A stretch of DNA of 64,000 nucleotides, taken from the NCBI RefSeq assembly GCF_027474825.1, contig NZ_CP107030.1:1556529-1620528 (forward strand). The letters are read 5' to 3'. Below, piece by piece: positions 36,185 through 44,837 of the stretch (position 1 is the first letter of the stretch; each line of letters begins with the position of its first letter). Position numbers and translations under genes: made by a program. The notes under the pieces were generated by a model, which saw only the letters and a program-made list of their open reading frames with translations, did not search any database and was not told the DNA's origin. This DNA comes from Maribacter halichondriae. GTDB lineage: Bacteria > Bacteroidota > Bacteroidia > Flavobacteriales > Flavobacteriaceae.

Positions 36185-37321
36185 TCAATTATAACGCACT
36201 TTTCTTAAAATACGTAGCGATTCTTTTAACGAGGCATAAATTTTCGCATCGTATGCTTTAATGAGCGGTCGTGCAGTTTCCATAGTATCCTTTGCCTCTT
36301 CAAATCCATTTAGATAACAAATAAGATAAGTATCCGGCAAGTGTTTTAAATCATTTATTTCCGATTGCTTCAGTTCAATTTTCTGCTCTAATTTTTTTAA
36401 TAATGCGTTGTTGGCATTTAGCACATGATACAAGGTTTTTTTATCGAACTGTGGGGGTTCAAAAAGTAATTCACTATTAATCTGATAAGTACCATTGTCT
36501 TCAAAAGTTAGTACCACCTTTTCCAATGGATAGTATTTTTGTTTTTTACCTAGACCCAATTGAACGTATTCCATCGTTGTGAACGAGTGTTCATCATAGG
36601 TGATGGTTATTTCGTCCAAAGTAGAGTAAAATAGCTTAACCTGTTCGTTGATCAATTCGATATCGACCCTTGAATAGTAAGTCTCTCCGTTAACTTTTTT
36701 TCTGTTTCCCGCCCAGCAGACCACAAACTGTTCTTTAAAGACCTTGTAACTGCTCTCCAAATCAGGATGGCGATAGTTTATAAAATCGATAACCCCGTCA
36801 AGGGTCAACTCGATATTGTTCTTTGCATGTTGCTCGATGGTGGCTACAGCGTCCGAATTGATATCCTTCAACTCAATATCATAGGCTTTGGGTAGGCTGA
36901 TACTGCCTTCCCGGAAAAATACCGAACCTCCATAGTACTTCCAGATATTTTTGCGCAAAGCGCAAACTTTCCCATTTGATTTTATGGTGACCAATCCCAC
37001 CACCTTACCTTCCGGAAGATGCGGAAAAGGAATGTTTTCGTAGGAAATCAGGGGAGGATTATCTAAATAGGCATTGACTAAATTTTGGATCTTGCTGTCA
37101 TCAAAGAAGTCTACTCCGACAATTTTATTGTCCTCGTCCTCGACTCCGATAACAATGAATGAATTGTTTTTAGGATTACTGTTCGCCAGCGCGCAAACAT
37201 GCTTCAAGAATTTACCCTTACCTTCTTTTTGACCGATATCAATAAATCGCTTTTTGTCATAAAAACTGTTCTCATCATTGTGGGCGAGCAAGTTTTTAAC
37301 GAGAAGGCGTTTGTTGATCAT
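36185..37321 (-). CDS. AlbA_2 (Schlafen-type) putative DNA-binding protein
   Basis: A 378-residue protein. The first ~110 residues form an AlbA_2 domain, with FLKHVCALANSNPKNNSFIVIGVEDEDNKIVGV (read in pieces) matching the conserved N-x-GG-x-hhhGV region in degenerate form. The remainder is a family-specific domain with many aromatic strands and no known motif. Proteins of this kind are often called ATP-binding or transcriptional regulators and are sometimes found in defence loci, but neither role is shown here. It overlaps the SDR gene by 4 bp (ATGA), so both are translated together. Confidence 0.72.
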   Translation of the reverse strand: MINKRLLVKNLLAHNDENSFYDKKRFIDIGQKEGKGKFLKHVCALANSNPKNNSFIVIGVEDEDNKIVGVDFFDDSKIQNLVNAYLDNPPLISYENIPFPHLPEGKVVGLVTIKSNGKVCALRKNIWKYYGGSVFFREGSISLPKAYDIELKDINSDAVATIEQHAKNNIELTLDGVIDFINYRHPDLESSYKVFKEQFVVCWAGNRKKVNGETYYSRVDIELINEQVKLFYSTLDEITITYDEHSFTTMEYVQLGLGKKQKYYPLEKVVLTFEDNGTYQINSELLFEPPQFDKKTLYHVLNANNALLKKLEQKIELKQSEINDLKHLPDTYLICYLNGFEEAKDTMETARPLIKAYDAKIYASLKESLRILRKVRYN

Positions 37322-38073
37322 AATTCCTTCTTGACAATCGTACTGCTCGCTTGAGCTGTTGGCATAACTACCAAATCGGCAATGTTTACGTGATAGGGTC
37401 GGGTGACCACAAAATAGATAATGTCAGCGATGTCTTCGGACCTTAGTGCCTTAAATCCTTTATACACTGTTTCAGCTCGCGCCGTATCACCTTTGAAACG
37501 AACGTCGCTAAACTCGGTTTCGACCAGTCCCGGATTGACCGCTCCGACACGGATTCCATATTGATTCAAATCGATGCGCATCCCTTGATTTATAGCATCG
37601 ACGGCATGTTTACTAGCACAGTATACATTCCCTTTTGGATAAACTTCTTTACCGGCGGTAGAACCAATATTGATAATATGACCTGACTTCCTCTCCACCA
37701 TTTGGGGCAAGATCGCTTTTGAAACATATAGCAGCCCCTTAACATTGATGTCGAGCATGGCATCCCAATCATCGAGACTTCCTTCATCGATAGGGTCCAA
37801 ACCATGGGCATTGCCAGCATTGTTGATGAGGATGTCAATTTTTGAAAAATCATCGGGCAATGATTCGATTTCACTTAGAACTGTTTCCCGATGACGAACA
37901 TCAAAATTCAAGGTGTGAACATTCGTCTGATTTTTTAATTCCTCTTTCAGGTCATCCAAACGTTCTTGACGCCTTCCGCAGAGCACAAGATTGATTCCAT
38001 TTTTGGCAAAAAGTTCGGCCGTAGCTTTACCTATTCCACTCGTGGCTCCGGTAATCAATGCTGTTTTTTTCAT
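37318..38073 (-). CDS. Short-chain dehydrogenase/reductase (YdfG-like)
   Basis: A 251-residue NAD(P)-dependent oxidoreductase. The cofactor motif TGATSGIGKATAE is at residues 8-20, NNAG is near residue 86, and the catalytic Ser, Tyr and Lys lie in NIGSTAGKEVYPKGNVYCASKHA. Overall it resembles YdfG, which acts on L-allo-threonine and 3-hydroxy acids. It lies 12 bp downstream of an aldo/keto reductase gene and overlaps the AlbA_2 gene, forming a minus-strand operon. Confidence 0.9.
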   Translation of the reverse strand: MKKTALITGATSGIGKATAELFAKNGINLVLCGRRQERLDDLKEELKNQTNVHTLNFDVRHRETVLSEIESLPDDFSKIDILINNAGNAHGLDPIDEGSLDDWDAMLDINVKGLLYVSKAILPQMVERKSGHIINIGSTAGKEVYPKGNVYCASKHAVDAINQGMRIDLNQYGIRVGAVNPGLVETEFSDVRFKGDTARAETVYKGFKALRSEDIADIIYFVVTRPYHVNIADLVVMPTAQASSTIVKKEL

Positions 38074-38085
38074 ATCATTTTTCTT

Positions 38086-38961
38086 TTATGGGACTTTATG
38101 GCCCTGATTGGCTTCCAACAACATGAACCAATCTTGAAGTTCCATTTCTATTTTTGTTGCCTTCATGGCATTGGCCAAGCGATTCTTGTCCGTTGTTCCG
38201 ACAACGGGATGTACTTCGGCCGGATGCTTTAAAATCCAAGCCAACAACAATTGATCCTCGGTAGCCGAATACTTTTTAGTCAGCGTTTCCAGAACTCTTC
38301 CTATCCGTTGCGTGCTTTCATTTTCTTCCCCGAAATAAGCCCCAAGTGGACTCCAAGACATAGCCAATCTTTTATTTGCTACAATATCATCCAAGGTGCC
38401 ATCGTACATAACTTTGTCGGCCGTCAAGGAAAATTCTACCTGATTGCCAGTTACGGGAATTATGGTTTCAAGCATCTTAATTTGCGCAGGAGTAAAGTTC
38501 GAGACCCCGAATTCGAGAATTTTGCCCTCCTTTTTGAGTTGTGTTATTGCAGTGGCAATTTCCTCGGGGAGCATCAAAGGGCTGGGTCTGTGCAACAGAA
38601 AAAGGTCTAGATAATCCATTTTCAGATTGCGAAGTGATTCTTCAGCAGACCAAATGATATAATCCTTTGAATATTCGTAGTGCTTTATTCTATTGTCCCT
38701 TGCATCACAAACATATTGAATGCCACATTTGCTTATGAGTTGGATGTTTTCCCTAATGATTTCACTTTCGGAAAACGCCGCCCCAAAATCGGTTTCATTG
38801 GTATATCCACCATAAATATCGGCATGGTCAAAAGTTGTAATTCCGACCTCCAGACAATGGTGCATTAATTCAATTTTATCGGATTTGGAAAGTTGTTTTC
38901 CCCATTGGCCCCAAGTCATCGTTCCGGCGATAATTCTAGAAAAAGGTTGTATGTTTCCCAT
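38086..38961 (-). CDS. Aldo/keto reductase (YdhF-like)
   Basis: A 291-residue NADPH-dependent oxidoreductase with the aldo/keto reductase barrel. Catalytic Asp and Tyr are in TFDHADIYGGY, Lys in LISKCGIQ, and His in LFLLHRPSPLM. The cofactor end has HPVVGTTDKNRL. It is similar to E. coli YdhF in length and motif wording. It is the first gene of the minus-strand set AKR-SDR-AlbA. The substrate is unknown; the pairing with an SDR suggests small carbonyl detoxification or hydroxy-acid metabolism. Confidence 0.9.
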   Translation of the reverse strand: MGNIQPFSRIIAGTMTWGQWGKQLSKSDKIELMHHCLEVGITTFDHADIYGGYTNETDFGAAFSESEIIRENIQLISKCGIQYVCDARDNRIKHYEYSKDYIIWSAEESLRNLKMDYLDLFLLHRPSPLMLPEEIATAITQLKKEGKILEFGVSNFTPAQIKMLETIIPVTGNQVEFSLTADKVMYDGTLDDIVANKRLAMSWSPLGAYFGEENESTQRIGRVLETLTKKYSATEDQLLLAWILKHPAEVHPVVGTTDKNRLANAMKATKIEMELQDWFMLLEANQGHKVP

Positions 38962-39121
38962 AGGGATGTGAAAATAAAAAGAAATCCCTTAAAAACTTCA
39001 CAAAAATAGGGCGGCCGCAATATTATTTAACCAATCGTTAACAGCAATCCAATGAATAATTTAACAATTTGCAGCGCTATTGACTTTGCAACCGATCAAA
39101 ACCAAAATTGTAAAATAACTT

Positions 39122-40123
39122 ATGGAAGAAAATACCACTATCGACATTAGTGCCGTGAACGAGAAAATCGCCCAGGAAAGTGCTTTTATCGACTTATTGA
39201 TGTTGGAAATGAACAAAGTGATCGTAGGCCAAAAACATATGGTCGAGCGATTGCTAATCGGTCTTTTAGGACAAGGACATATTCTGTTGGAAGGTGTACC
39301 CGGTCTGGCCAAGACCCTAGCCATAAATACACTGGCAAAAGCCGTAAAAGGAAGTTTTAGCAGAATACAGTTTACCCCAGACCTTTTGCCCGCCGATGTT
39401 GTGGGAACGATGATCTACAACATGAAGGTCAATGATTTCTCAATAAAGAAGGGTCCCATCTTCGCGAATTTCGTGCTGGCCGATGAAATCAACAGAGCCC
39501 CCGCAAAAGTACAGTCCGCACTCTTGGAGGCCATGCAGGAAAAGCAAGTGACCATCGGCGATGAGACTTTTATCCTCGATAAACCCTTTTTGGTCATGGC
39601 GACCCAAAACCCCGTAGAGCAAGAGGGTACCTATCCGTTGCCAGAAGCCCAAGTGGATCGATTCATGTTGAAAACGGTCATAGACTATCCCAAGATGAAC
39701 GATGAGCAATTGATCATGCGCCAAAATTTAATGGACAACTACGAAGAAGTCAAACCGGTAATCACTATAAAACAGATTCTAAGTGCCCAGCAAGCTGTTC
39801 GTGAGGTTTACATGGACGAAAAAATTGAGAAATATATTCTTGATCTGGTATTCGCTACCCGATATCCTGAAAAATACAATCTAGAAAACCTGAAACCATT
39901 GATCAGCTTTGGCGCCTCCCCAAGAGGAAGTATTAATCTGGGCATTGCTGCAAAATGCTATGCATTCATTAAGCGAAGAGGTTATGTGGTTCCAGAAGAT
40001 GTCAGGGCCATAGTTCATGATGTGCTAAGGCACCGAATCGGTATTACTTACGAGGCCGAGGCCGAGAACATCACTTCGGAAGAAATCATCAATAAAATCG
40101 TAAACGAGGTCGAAGTACCTTAA
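39122..40123 (+). CDS. MoxR family AAA+ ATPase
   Basis: A 333-residue AAA+ ATPase, the usual first gene of Bat operons. Walker A is HILLEGVPGLAKT (about residues 54-66), Walker B is VLADEINRAPAKVQSALLEA, and sensor 1 is MATQNPVEQEGTYPLPEAQ. MoxR ATPases act as chaperones for assembly or activation of partner complexes, often together with von Willebrand A proteins, which here are BatA and BatB. A 91-bp repeat-filled gap separates it from the DUF58 gene. Confidence 0.93.
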   Translation: MEENTTIDISAVNEKIAQESAFIDLLMLEMNKVIVGQKHMVERLLIGLLGQGHILLEGVPGLAKTLAINTLAKAVKGSFSRIQFTPDLLPADVVGTMIYNMKVNDFSIKKGPIFANFVLADEINRAPAKVQSALLEAMQEKQVTIGDETFILDKPFLVMATQNPVEQEGTYPLPEAQVDRFMLKTVIDYPKMNDEQLIMRQNLMDNYEEVKPVITIKQILSAQQAVREVYMDEKIEKYILDLVFATRYPEKYNLENLKPLISFGASPRGSINLGIAAKCYAFIKRRGYVVPEDVRAIVHDVLRHRIGITYEAEAENITSEEIINKIVNEVEVP

Positions 40124-40133
40124 AAGCAGTAGG

Positions 40134-40208
40134 CGGTAAACAGTAAGCAGTTGGCAGTATACTGCACCCAATTGATACTGATTACTGAATACTGAACACT
40201 GTTTACCG
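40134..40208. repeat. Quasi-simple hairpin repeat, family 3 (CAGTA/TACTG words)
   Basis: Arms CGGTAAACAGT (40134-40144) and ACTGTTTACCG (40198-40208) enclose CAGTAAGCAGTTGGCAGTA and a mirrored run of TACTG words. The whole segment could fold into one long hairpin between the moxR and DUF58 genes within an operon. Confidence 0.65.
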
Positions 40209-40214
40209 AAAAAG

Positions 40215-41081
40215 ATGGATACCAAAGAGCTACTTAAAAAAGTCCGTAAGATCGAGATCAAGACGCGTCGTCTCTCCGATCATATTTTTGGTGGGGAATA
40301 CCACTCTACCTTCAAGGGCCGAGGTATGACCTTCAGCGAAGTACGGCAGTACCAATTCGGCGATGATGTTCGTAGCATCGATTGGAACGTAACTGCACGT
40401 TACAACGAACCCTTTGTAAAGGTTTTTGAAGAAGAACGTGAACTTACCATGATGTTGATGGTAGATGTCAGTGGTTCCGAAATGTTCGGCACCACGAATC
40501 AGTTCAAAAAAGAAATCATCACCGAGATATCTGCGACTTTGGCCTTTTCCGCAATGCAGAACAATGATAAAGCAGGTTTGATTCTCTTTTCGGACGAGGT
40601 AGAACTTTTTATTCCCCCTAAAAAAGGAAAGAGCCATGTTTTGCGTATCATTCGTGAACTGTTGGAATTCAAACCAAAAAGCAACAAGACCGATATTTCG
40701 GAGGCCTTGAAATTTTTGAGTAGTGTGATGAAGAAGAAGGCCATCGTTTTCGTTCTCTCCGATTTCATTGCGGACGATTATGAAAAGACCTTGAAAATTG
40801 CAGGAAATAAGCATGACCTTACGGGAATTCGGGTGTATGACGAGCGTGAAGAGACCATTCCGAATTTGGGCATGGTGCAAATGAAAGATGCTGAGACCGG
40901 CACCGTTCAATTGGTGAACACGCAATCGAAAAGTGTACGCCTGACTTATGGGAAATATCATAGAGAAAAGGTCGATTACTTCACTGATACCTTTAAAAAA
41001 TCAGGCTGTGGCACATTGAGTTGTCGGGTCGACGAGAGTTACGTGAAAAAGCTATTGGGTTATTTTAAACGAAGAGGATGA
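40215..41081 (+). CDS. DUF58 domain protein of the Bat operon
   Basis: A 288-residue cytoplasmic protein. The DUF58 signature is GRGMTFSEVRQYQFGDDVRSIDW, read here in two parts, followed by a von Willebrand-like core with the MIDAS-type motif MVDVSGSEMFG and later SDFIADDYEK. It is the standard second gene of the moxR-bat cluster and is thought to work with the MoxR ATPase. Its last 4 bases overlap the next gene (ATGA). Confidence 0.92.
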   Translation: MDTKELLKKVRKIEIKTRRLSDHIFGGEYHSTFKGRGMTFSEVRQYQFGDDVRSIDWNVTARYNEPFVKVFEEERELTMMLMVDVSGSEMFGTTNQFKKEIITEISATLAFSAMQNNDKAGLILFSDEVELFIPPKKGKSHVLRIIRELLEFKPKSNKTDISEALKFLSSVMKKKAIVFVLSDFIADDYEKTLKIAGNKHDLTGIRVYDEREETIPNLGMVQMKDAETGTVQLVNTQSKSVRLTYGKYHREKVDYFTDTFKKSGCGTLSCRVDESYVKKLLGYFKRRG

Positions 41082-42790
41082 TTCGAAGTACGAAATATGA
41101 AGTACGAAGTACGAATGTAGCGTCGCAATGTTTGCGATGCGAGTGTATTCGTCAGCTTCGTATCGCTCCATATCTTCTTAAATATTTCGCTGTAGTCTTC
41201 TTTTTGATGGGATTTTTAGGCTTTTCGCAAAAAAATCCTTCGGTACGTTCCGTGGTCGACACAACCTTTATCAAAATCGGCGAGCAAATAAATTTTACGG
41301 TCACGGTGGAAGCCGATACCACTGCCCAAGTGATTTTTCCGGATGGACAGACTTTTTCGCCTTTGGAAACCGTTGAGGCCTACGCCACCGATACGACCCG
41401 TGAAAAAAGTCGCTACATTCTTCAAAAGATATATGCCCTGACCCAATTTGATTCTGGGTCCTATAAATTACCGACACAGCGCATCGAAATCAATGGAATA
41501 GGTTATTTTACCGATTCCCTTATGGTGGATGTAGCTACCGTGCCTGTTGATACCCTCAAACAGAAAATGTTCGATATCAAGGAATTGATGGTGGTGGAAA
41601 AAAGCAACTCGGCCTGGTGGAAAATCTTGTTGGGTATTCTAGTCGGACTCCTTGTTTTAGGAGGATTATTATATTGGTTCATCTTTCGTAAAAAGCCCTT
41701 GACCGAAGAAGAAAAGGTCGCCTTGCTGCCTCCTTACGACAGGGCTTTGCTAGAATTGAAGAATCTCGAAAATTCAAAATACCTTATCCAAGACGAGTAC
41801 AAACAATACTACACAGAACTTACCAATATTGTTCGTTCTTATTTGGAAGAGGATGTTCATGTAAGTGCGTTGGAAAGCACGACGGACGAGTTAATCGCTA
41901 AATTGGAAATGCGTAAGGATGCGGGGGAACTAAAACTAGATGACGACACCTTGATCCAGTTCAAAAGAATTTTACAAACCGCCGATTTGGTAAAATTTGC
42001 CAAATCAAAACCGGAAACCTCGGTTGCCGAGCAGGATCGTAAATCGATTGAACAAATCGTTATCAAGACCCATGAAGCCCTGCCCGAGCCGACGGAGGAA
42101 GAACTTTTGGAACAAGAAGAATATCGTGAGGAATTGGAGCGTAAAGAGCGACGCAAAAAGTGGATCTATGCTTCCGGGATTGCAGCAGGTGTATTGGTCA
42201 TTGCCTTGGTTTCAGTCGCCGCATATTATGGCCCAAGAAATGTTTGGGATACGGTGACCCGACAAAAAACCAAAATATTGTTGGACCAAGATTGGATTGC
42301 CAGTTCGTATGGTTATCCTCCAATAAACCTCGAAACACCCGAAGTGTTGGTTCGCCAAGAAGTGAAATTGACGGCAGAGCAAAAGTCCACGATCAATGAA
42401 CTTCAGGTTTTCGCCTATCAAAGCCCGAATAATTCGATTGCAATCAACACCTCATCGTTGTCATTGACAAATCTTGAAGAAGAGCCCGATTTTGCGAAAT
42501 CCGTCGAGAACCTTTTGAAAGACCTTGAAAAAAAGGGTGTGAAAAATATTATTACCAAACAAGAAGAATTCACTACGGTAAGAGGGGTAAAAGGTGTCAA
42601 GGTATTCGGAAGTGGAAAATTTCCAATACCCGATTCAAACGAAACCGCGAAGGGAGAATATAGTATTCTGCTCTTCGGCGGAAAAGGTTTTCAACAACGT
42701 ATTATGATTACCTGGCTTTCCGATGACCCTTATGCACAGGCCATCGTTGACCGAATTATACAAACGGTAGAAGTAAAAACAGAAGTGTAG
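41078..42790 (+). CDS. Bat operon membrane protein with N-terminal repeat-derived extension
   Basis: A 570-residue protein between DUF58 and BatA, as in other flavobacterial bat clusters. A signal peptide (YFAVVFFLMGFLGFSQ) ends near residue 51. A BatD/DUF4381-like beta domain follows, then a transmembrane helix (WWKILLGILVGLLVLGGLLYWF), a helical cytoplasmic-type domain (EYKQYYTELTNIVRSYLEEDVH), a second helix (ASGIAAGVLVIALVSVAAYY) and a C-terminal domain. The first ~33 residues translate a quasi-simple DNA repeat (41085-41137) and are unlikely to be native. The true start may be further inside, perhaps at a non-ATG codon, or the repeat may have entered the 5' end. The ATGA overlap favours 41078. 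Confidence 0.75.
   Translation: MIRSTKYEVRSTNVASQCLRCECIRQLRIAPYLLKYFAVVFFLMGFLGFSQKNPSVRSVVDTTFIKIGEQINFTVTVEADTTAQVIFPDGQTFSPLETVEAYATDTTREKSRYILQKIYALTQFDSGSYKLPTQRIEINGIGYFTDSLMVDVATVPVDTLKQKMFDIKELMVVEKSNSAWWKILLGILVGLLVLGGLLYWFIFRKKPLTEEEKVALLPPYDRALLELKNLENSKYLIQDEYKQYYTELTNIVRSYLEEDVHVSALESTTDELIAKLEMRKDAGELKLDDDTLIQFKRILQTADLVKFAKSKPETSVAEQDRKSIEQIVIKTHEALPEPTEEELLEQEEYREELERKERRKKWIYASGIAAGVLVIALVSVAAYYGPRNVWDTVTRQKTKILLDQDWIASSYGYPPINLETPEVLVRQEVKLTAEQKSTINELQVFAYQSPNNSIAINTSSLSLTNLEEEPDFAKSVENLLKDLEKKGVKNIITKQEEFTTVRGVKGVKVFGSGKFPIPDSNETAKGEYSILLFGGKGFQQRIMITWLSDDPYAQAIVDRIIQTVEVKTEV
41085..41137. repeat. Quasi-simple repeat inside the 5' end of a bat gene, family 3
   Basis: GAAGTACGAAATATGAAGTACGAAGTACGAATG words (41085-41117, read in two parts) are followed by a small hairpin, TCGCAA (41123-41128) and TTGCGA (41132-41137). 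The type resembles intergenic elements at 15540-15610, 22035-22116 and 40134-40208, but here it lies within an open reading frame. Confidence 0.6.
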
Positions 42791-43789
42791 ATGCTGAAGA
42801 ATATTGAATTTGCGAACCCTGAGTTTTTTTGGCTGCTTCTGCTGCTTCCTTTGGCCATGCTTTGGTATTTCTTCAAGCGAAAAGAGCAATCAGCATCTTT
42901 GAAAATATCGACCATTAAGGGATTCACTTCGCAAGGCATCCTCCCAAAATTAAAACCTTTGCTCTTTCTTTTTAGATTGTTCGCATTGGCCGCGATCATT
43001 GTTGCCATGGCCCGTCCGCAGACCGAGGATATTTCTACTCGCACAAAAACTACCAAAGGTATCGATATTGTCATGGCCATTGACGTTTCCTCCAGTATGC
43101 TGGCGCGTGATCTGAAACCAAATCGTTTGTCGGCGCTAAAAGAAGTGGCATCCGATTTTATTAAAGAACGCCCTAGCGACCGGATCGGGTTAGTAGTATA
43201 TGCGGGTGAAGCCTTTACGAAAACCCCTATTACCAGCGATAAATCGATAGTGCTAAGTGCACTTAGGGAAATTACATATGGTCAATTGAATGACGGAACG
43301 GCCATCGGAATGGGACTGGCAACCTCCGTAAACCGTCTCAAGGAAAGTAAGGCCATTAGCAAGATTATTATTCTCTTGACCGATGGCGTAAACAATTCAG
43401 GATTTATAGAGCCCCAGACTGCTGCCGATTTGGCGGTAGAATTTGGAATAAAAACGTATACCATAGGCTTGGGCACAAACGGGAATGCACTTACCCCCGT
43501 TTCCTATAACGCCGACGGTTCATACCGATACGGAATGCGACAAGTAGAGATCGATGAAGAACTGTTAAAGGAAATAGCCAAAGCGACCGGTGGTCAATTT
43601 TTTAGGGCGACCGACAACGAAAAGCTGGAAGCCATCTATGACGAGATCAATAAGTTGGAAAAAACCGAGATAGAAGAATTTAAATACTATAAATACGAAG
43701 AAAAATTCAGGCCATGGGTGCTTTTGGCAGGCGCTTTGCTGTTGTTTGAATGGGTATTGCGAAACACACTTTTTAGAAGTTTTATTTAG
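42791..43789 (+). CDS. batA: BatA, von Willebrand A-domain membrane protein
   Basis: A 332-residue membrane protein. N-terminal helices (FFWLLLLLPLAMLWYFF and LFLFRLFALAAIIVAMA) are followed by a von Willebrand A domain with the MIDAS motif AIDVSSSMLARDL and LLTDGVNNSG, and a C-terminal helix. BatA and BatB are thought to form a periplasmic complex that supports oxygen or stress tolerance in Bacteroides. It starts immediately after the stop of the preceding gene, and batB follows directly. Confidence 0.93.
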   Translation: MLKNIEFANPEFFWLLLLLPLAMLWYFFKRKEQSASLKISTIKGFTSQGILPKLKPLLFLFRLFALAAIIVAMARPQTEDISTRTKTTKGIDIVMAIDVSSSMLARDLKPNRLSALKEVASDFIKERPSDRIGLVVYAGEAFTKTPITSDKSIVLSALREITYGQLNDGTAIGMGLATSVNRLKESKAISKIIILLTDGVNNSGFIEPQTAADLAVEFGIKTYTIGLGTNGNALTPVSYNADGSYRYGMRQVEIDEELLKEIAKATGGQFFRATDNEKLEAIYDEINKLEKTEIEEFKYYKYEEKFRPWVLLAGALLLFEWVLRNTLFRSFI

Positions 43790-44836
43790 ATGATTCAGTT
43801 AGACGAAAAAATATATTTCTATTTGTTGACCATCGTTCCGGTGCTCGTCGTACTTTTCATTTTCGTACAGATCTGGAAAAAACGCACCCAGAAGAAGTTT
43901 GCCGATTCACCTTTGATGAAACGGTTGACACCCGATAGGTCCGATTTTAAATCGACCTTGAAACTTTTGTTTTTCCTTATCGGAATTTCATTGTTGACCC
44001 TCGGGTTGGTAAACCCGAAAATCGGCACAAAATTAGAGACCGTAAAACGCGAAGGTGTCGACATCGTTTTTGCCGTCGATGTTTCAAAAAGTATGCTTGC
44101 CGAAGATATCGCGCCCAACCGTCTTGAAAAGGCAAAAAGATTGGTCTCTGAGATCATCAACCAGCTGGCCAGTGATCGTATCGGAATCATTGCCTATGCC
44201 GGACAGGCTTTTCCGCAATTGCCGATAACGACCGATTATGGGGCGGCCAAAATGTTCTTGCAAGGTATGAATACCGATATGCTCACCTCTCAAGGCACTG
44301 CAATAGATGCGGCGATAGAGTTGGCGACAACCTATTATGATGATGAGGAACAGACCAACAGGGTGCTTTTTATCATTTCGGATGGTGAAGATCATTCCGA
44401 AGGTGCTGCCCTTGATGCCGTAGAATTGGCAACCGAAGAGGGCATTATCGTTTATACCATCGGGGTCGGGAAAGCGAAAGGGGCACCCATCCCCATAAAA
44501 CGGAACGGGGTCGTAGAAAGTCTGAAAAAAGATTCTCAAGGGGAAGTCGTGATTACCAAATTGAACGAGGCTGTTTTGGAGGATATCGCGGACGAGGGAA
44601 ATGGCGAGTACATTGATGGCACCAATACGGAAGAGGCCGTAGAATTTATTAAGGAGCAATTGAACCAAATGGATAAAAAAGAATTCGAGGCCAAACAATT
44701 TGCCGAGTACAAAGATCAATTTCAATGGTTTTTGGGGGCAGGACTAATCTTTCTATTTTTGGATATTTTTATTCTCGATAGAAAGACGAGTTGGTTGCGA
44801 AAATTGAATTTGTTCAATGAAAAAGTAGTAGACTAA
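43790..44836 (+). CDS. batB: BatB, von Willebrand A-domain membrane protein
   Basis: A 348-residue paralogue of BatA with the same plan: two N-terminal helices, a von Willebrand A domain with MIDAS DVSKSMLAEDI and ISDGEDHSEGA, and a C-terminal helix (FLGAGLIFLFLDIFIL). It directly abuts batA and batC (1 bp gap), so it is in one operon. The two von Willebrand proteins are believed to dimerise and bind BatC. Confidence 0.93.
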   Translation: MIQLDEKIYFYLLTIVPVLVVLFIFVQIWKKRTQKKFADSPLMKRLTPDRSDFKSTLKLLFFLIGISLLTLGLVNPKIGTKLETVKREGVDIVFAVDVSKSMLAEDIAPNRLEKAKRLVSEIINQLASDRIGIIAYAGQAFPQLPITTDYGAAKMFLQGMNTDMLTSQGTAIDAAIELATTYYDDEEQTNRVLFIISDGEDHSEGAALDAVELATEEGIIVYTIGVGKAKGAPIPIKRNGVVESLKKDSQGEVVITKLNEAVLEDIADEGNGEYIDGTNTEEAVEFIKEQLNQMDKKEFEAKQFAEYKDQFQWFLGAGLIFLFLDIFILDRKTSWLRKLNLFNEKVVD

Positions 44837-44837
44837 T

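Noticed and set aside
36185..37321. AlbA_2 protein as part of a defence system
   Set aside because: Its operon partners are an SDR and an aldo/keto reductase; no nuclease, helicase or other defence gene is close.
40230..40961. 243-codon minus-strand ORF
   Set aside because: Fully antisense to the DUF58 gene, whose conserved motifs are clear; a shadow frame.
44084..44725. 213-codon minus-strand ORF
   Set aside because: Antisense to batB with no family pattern.
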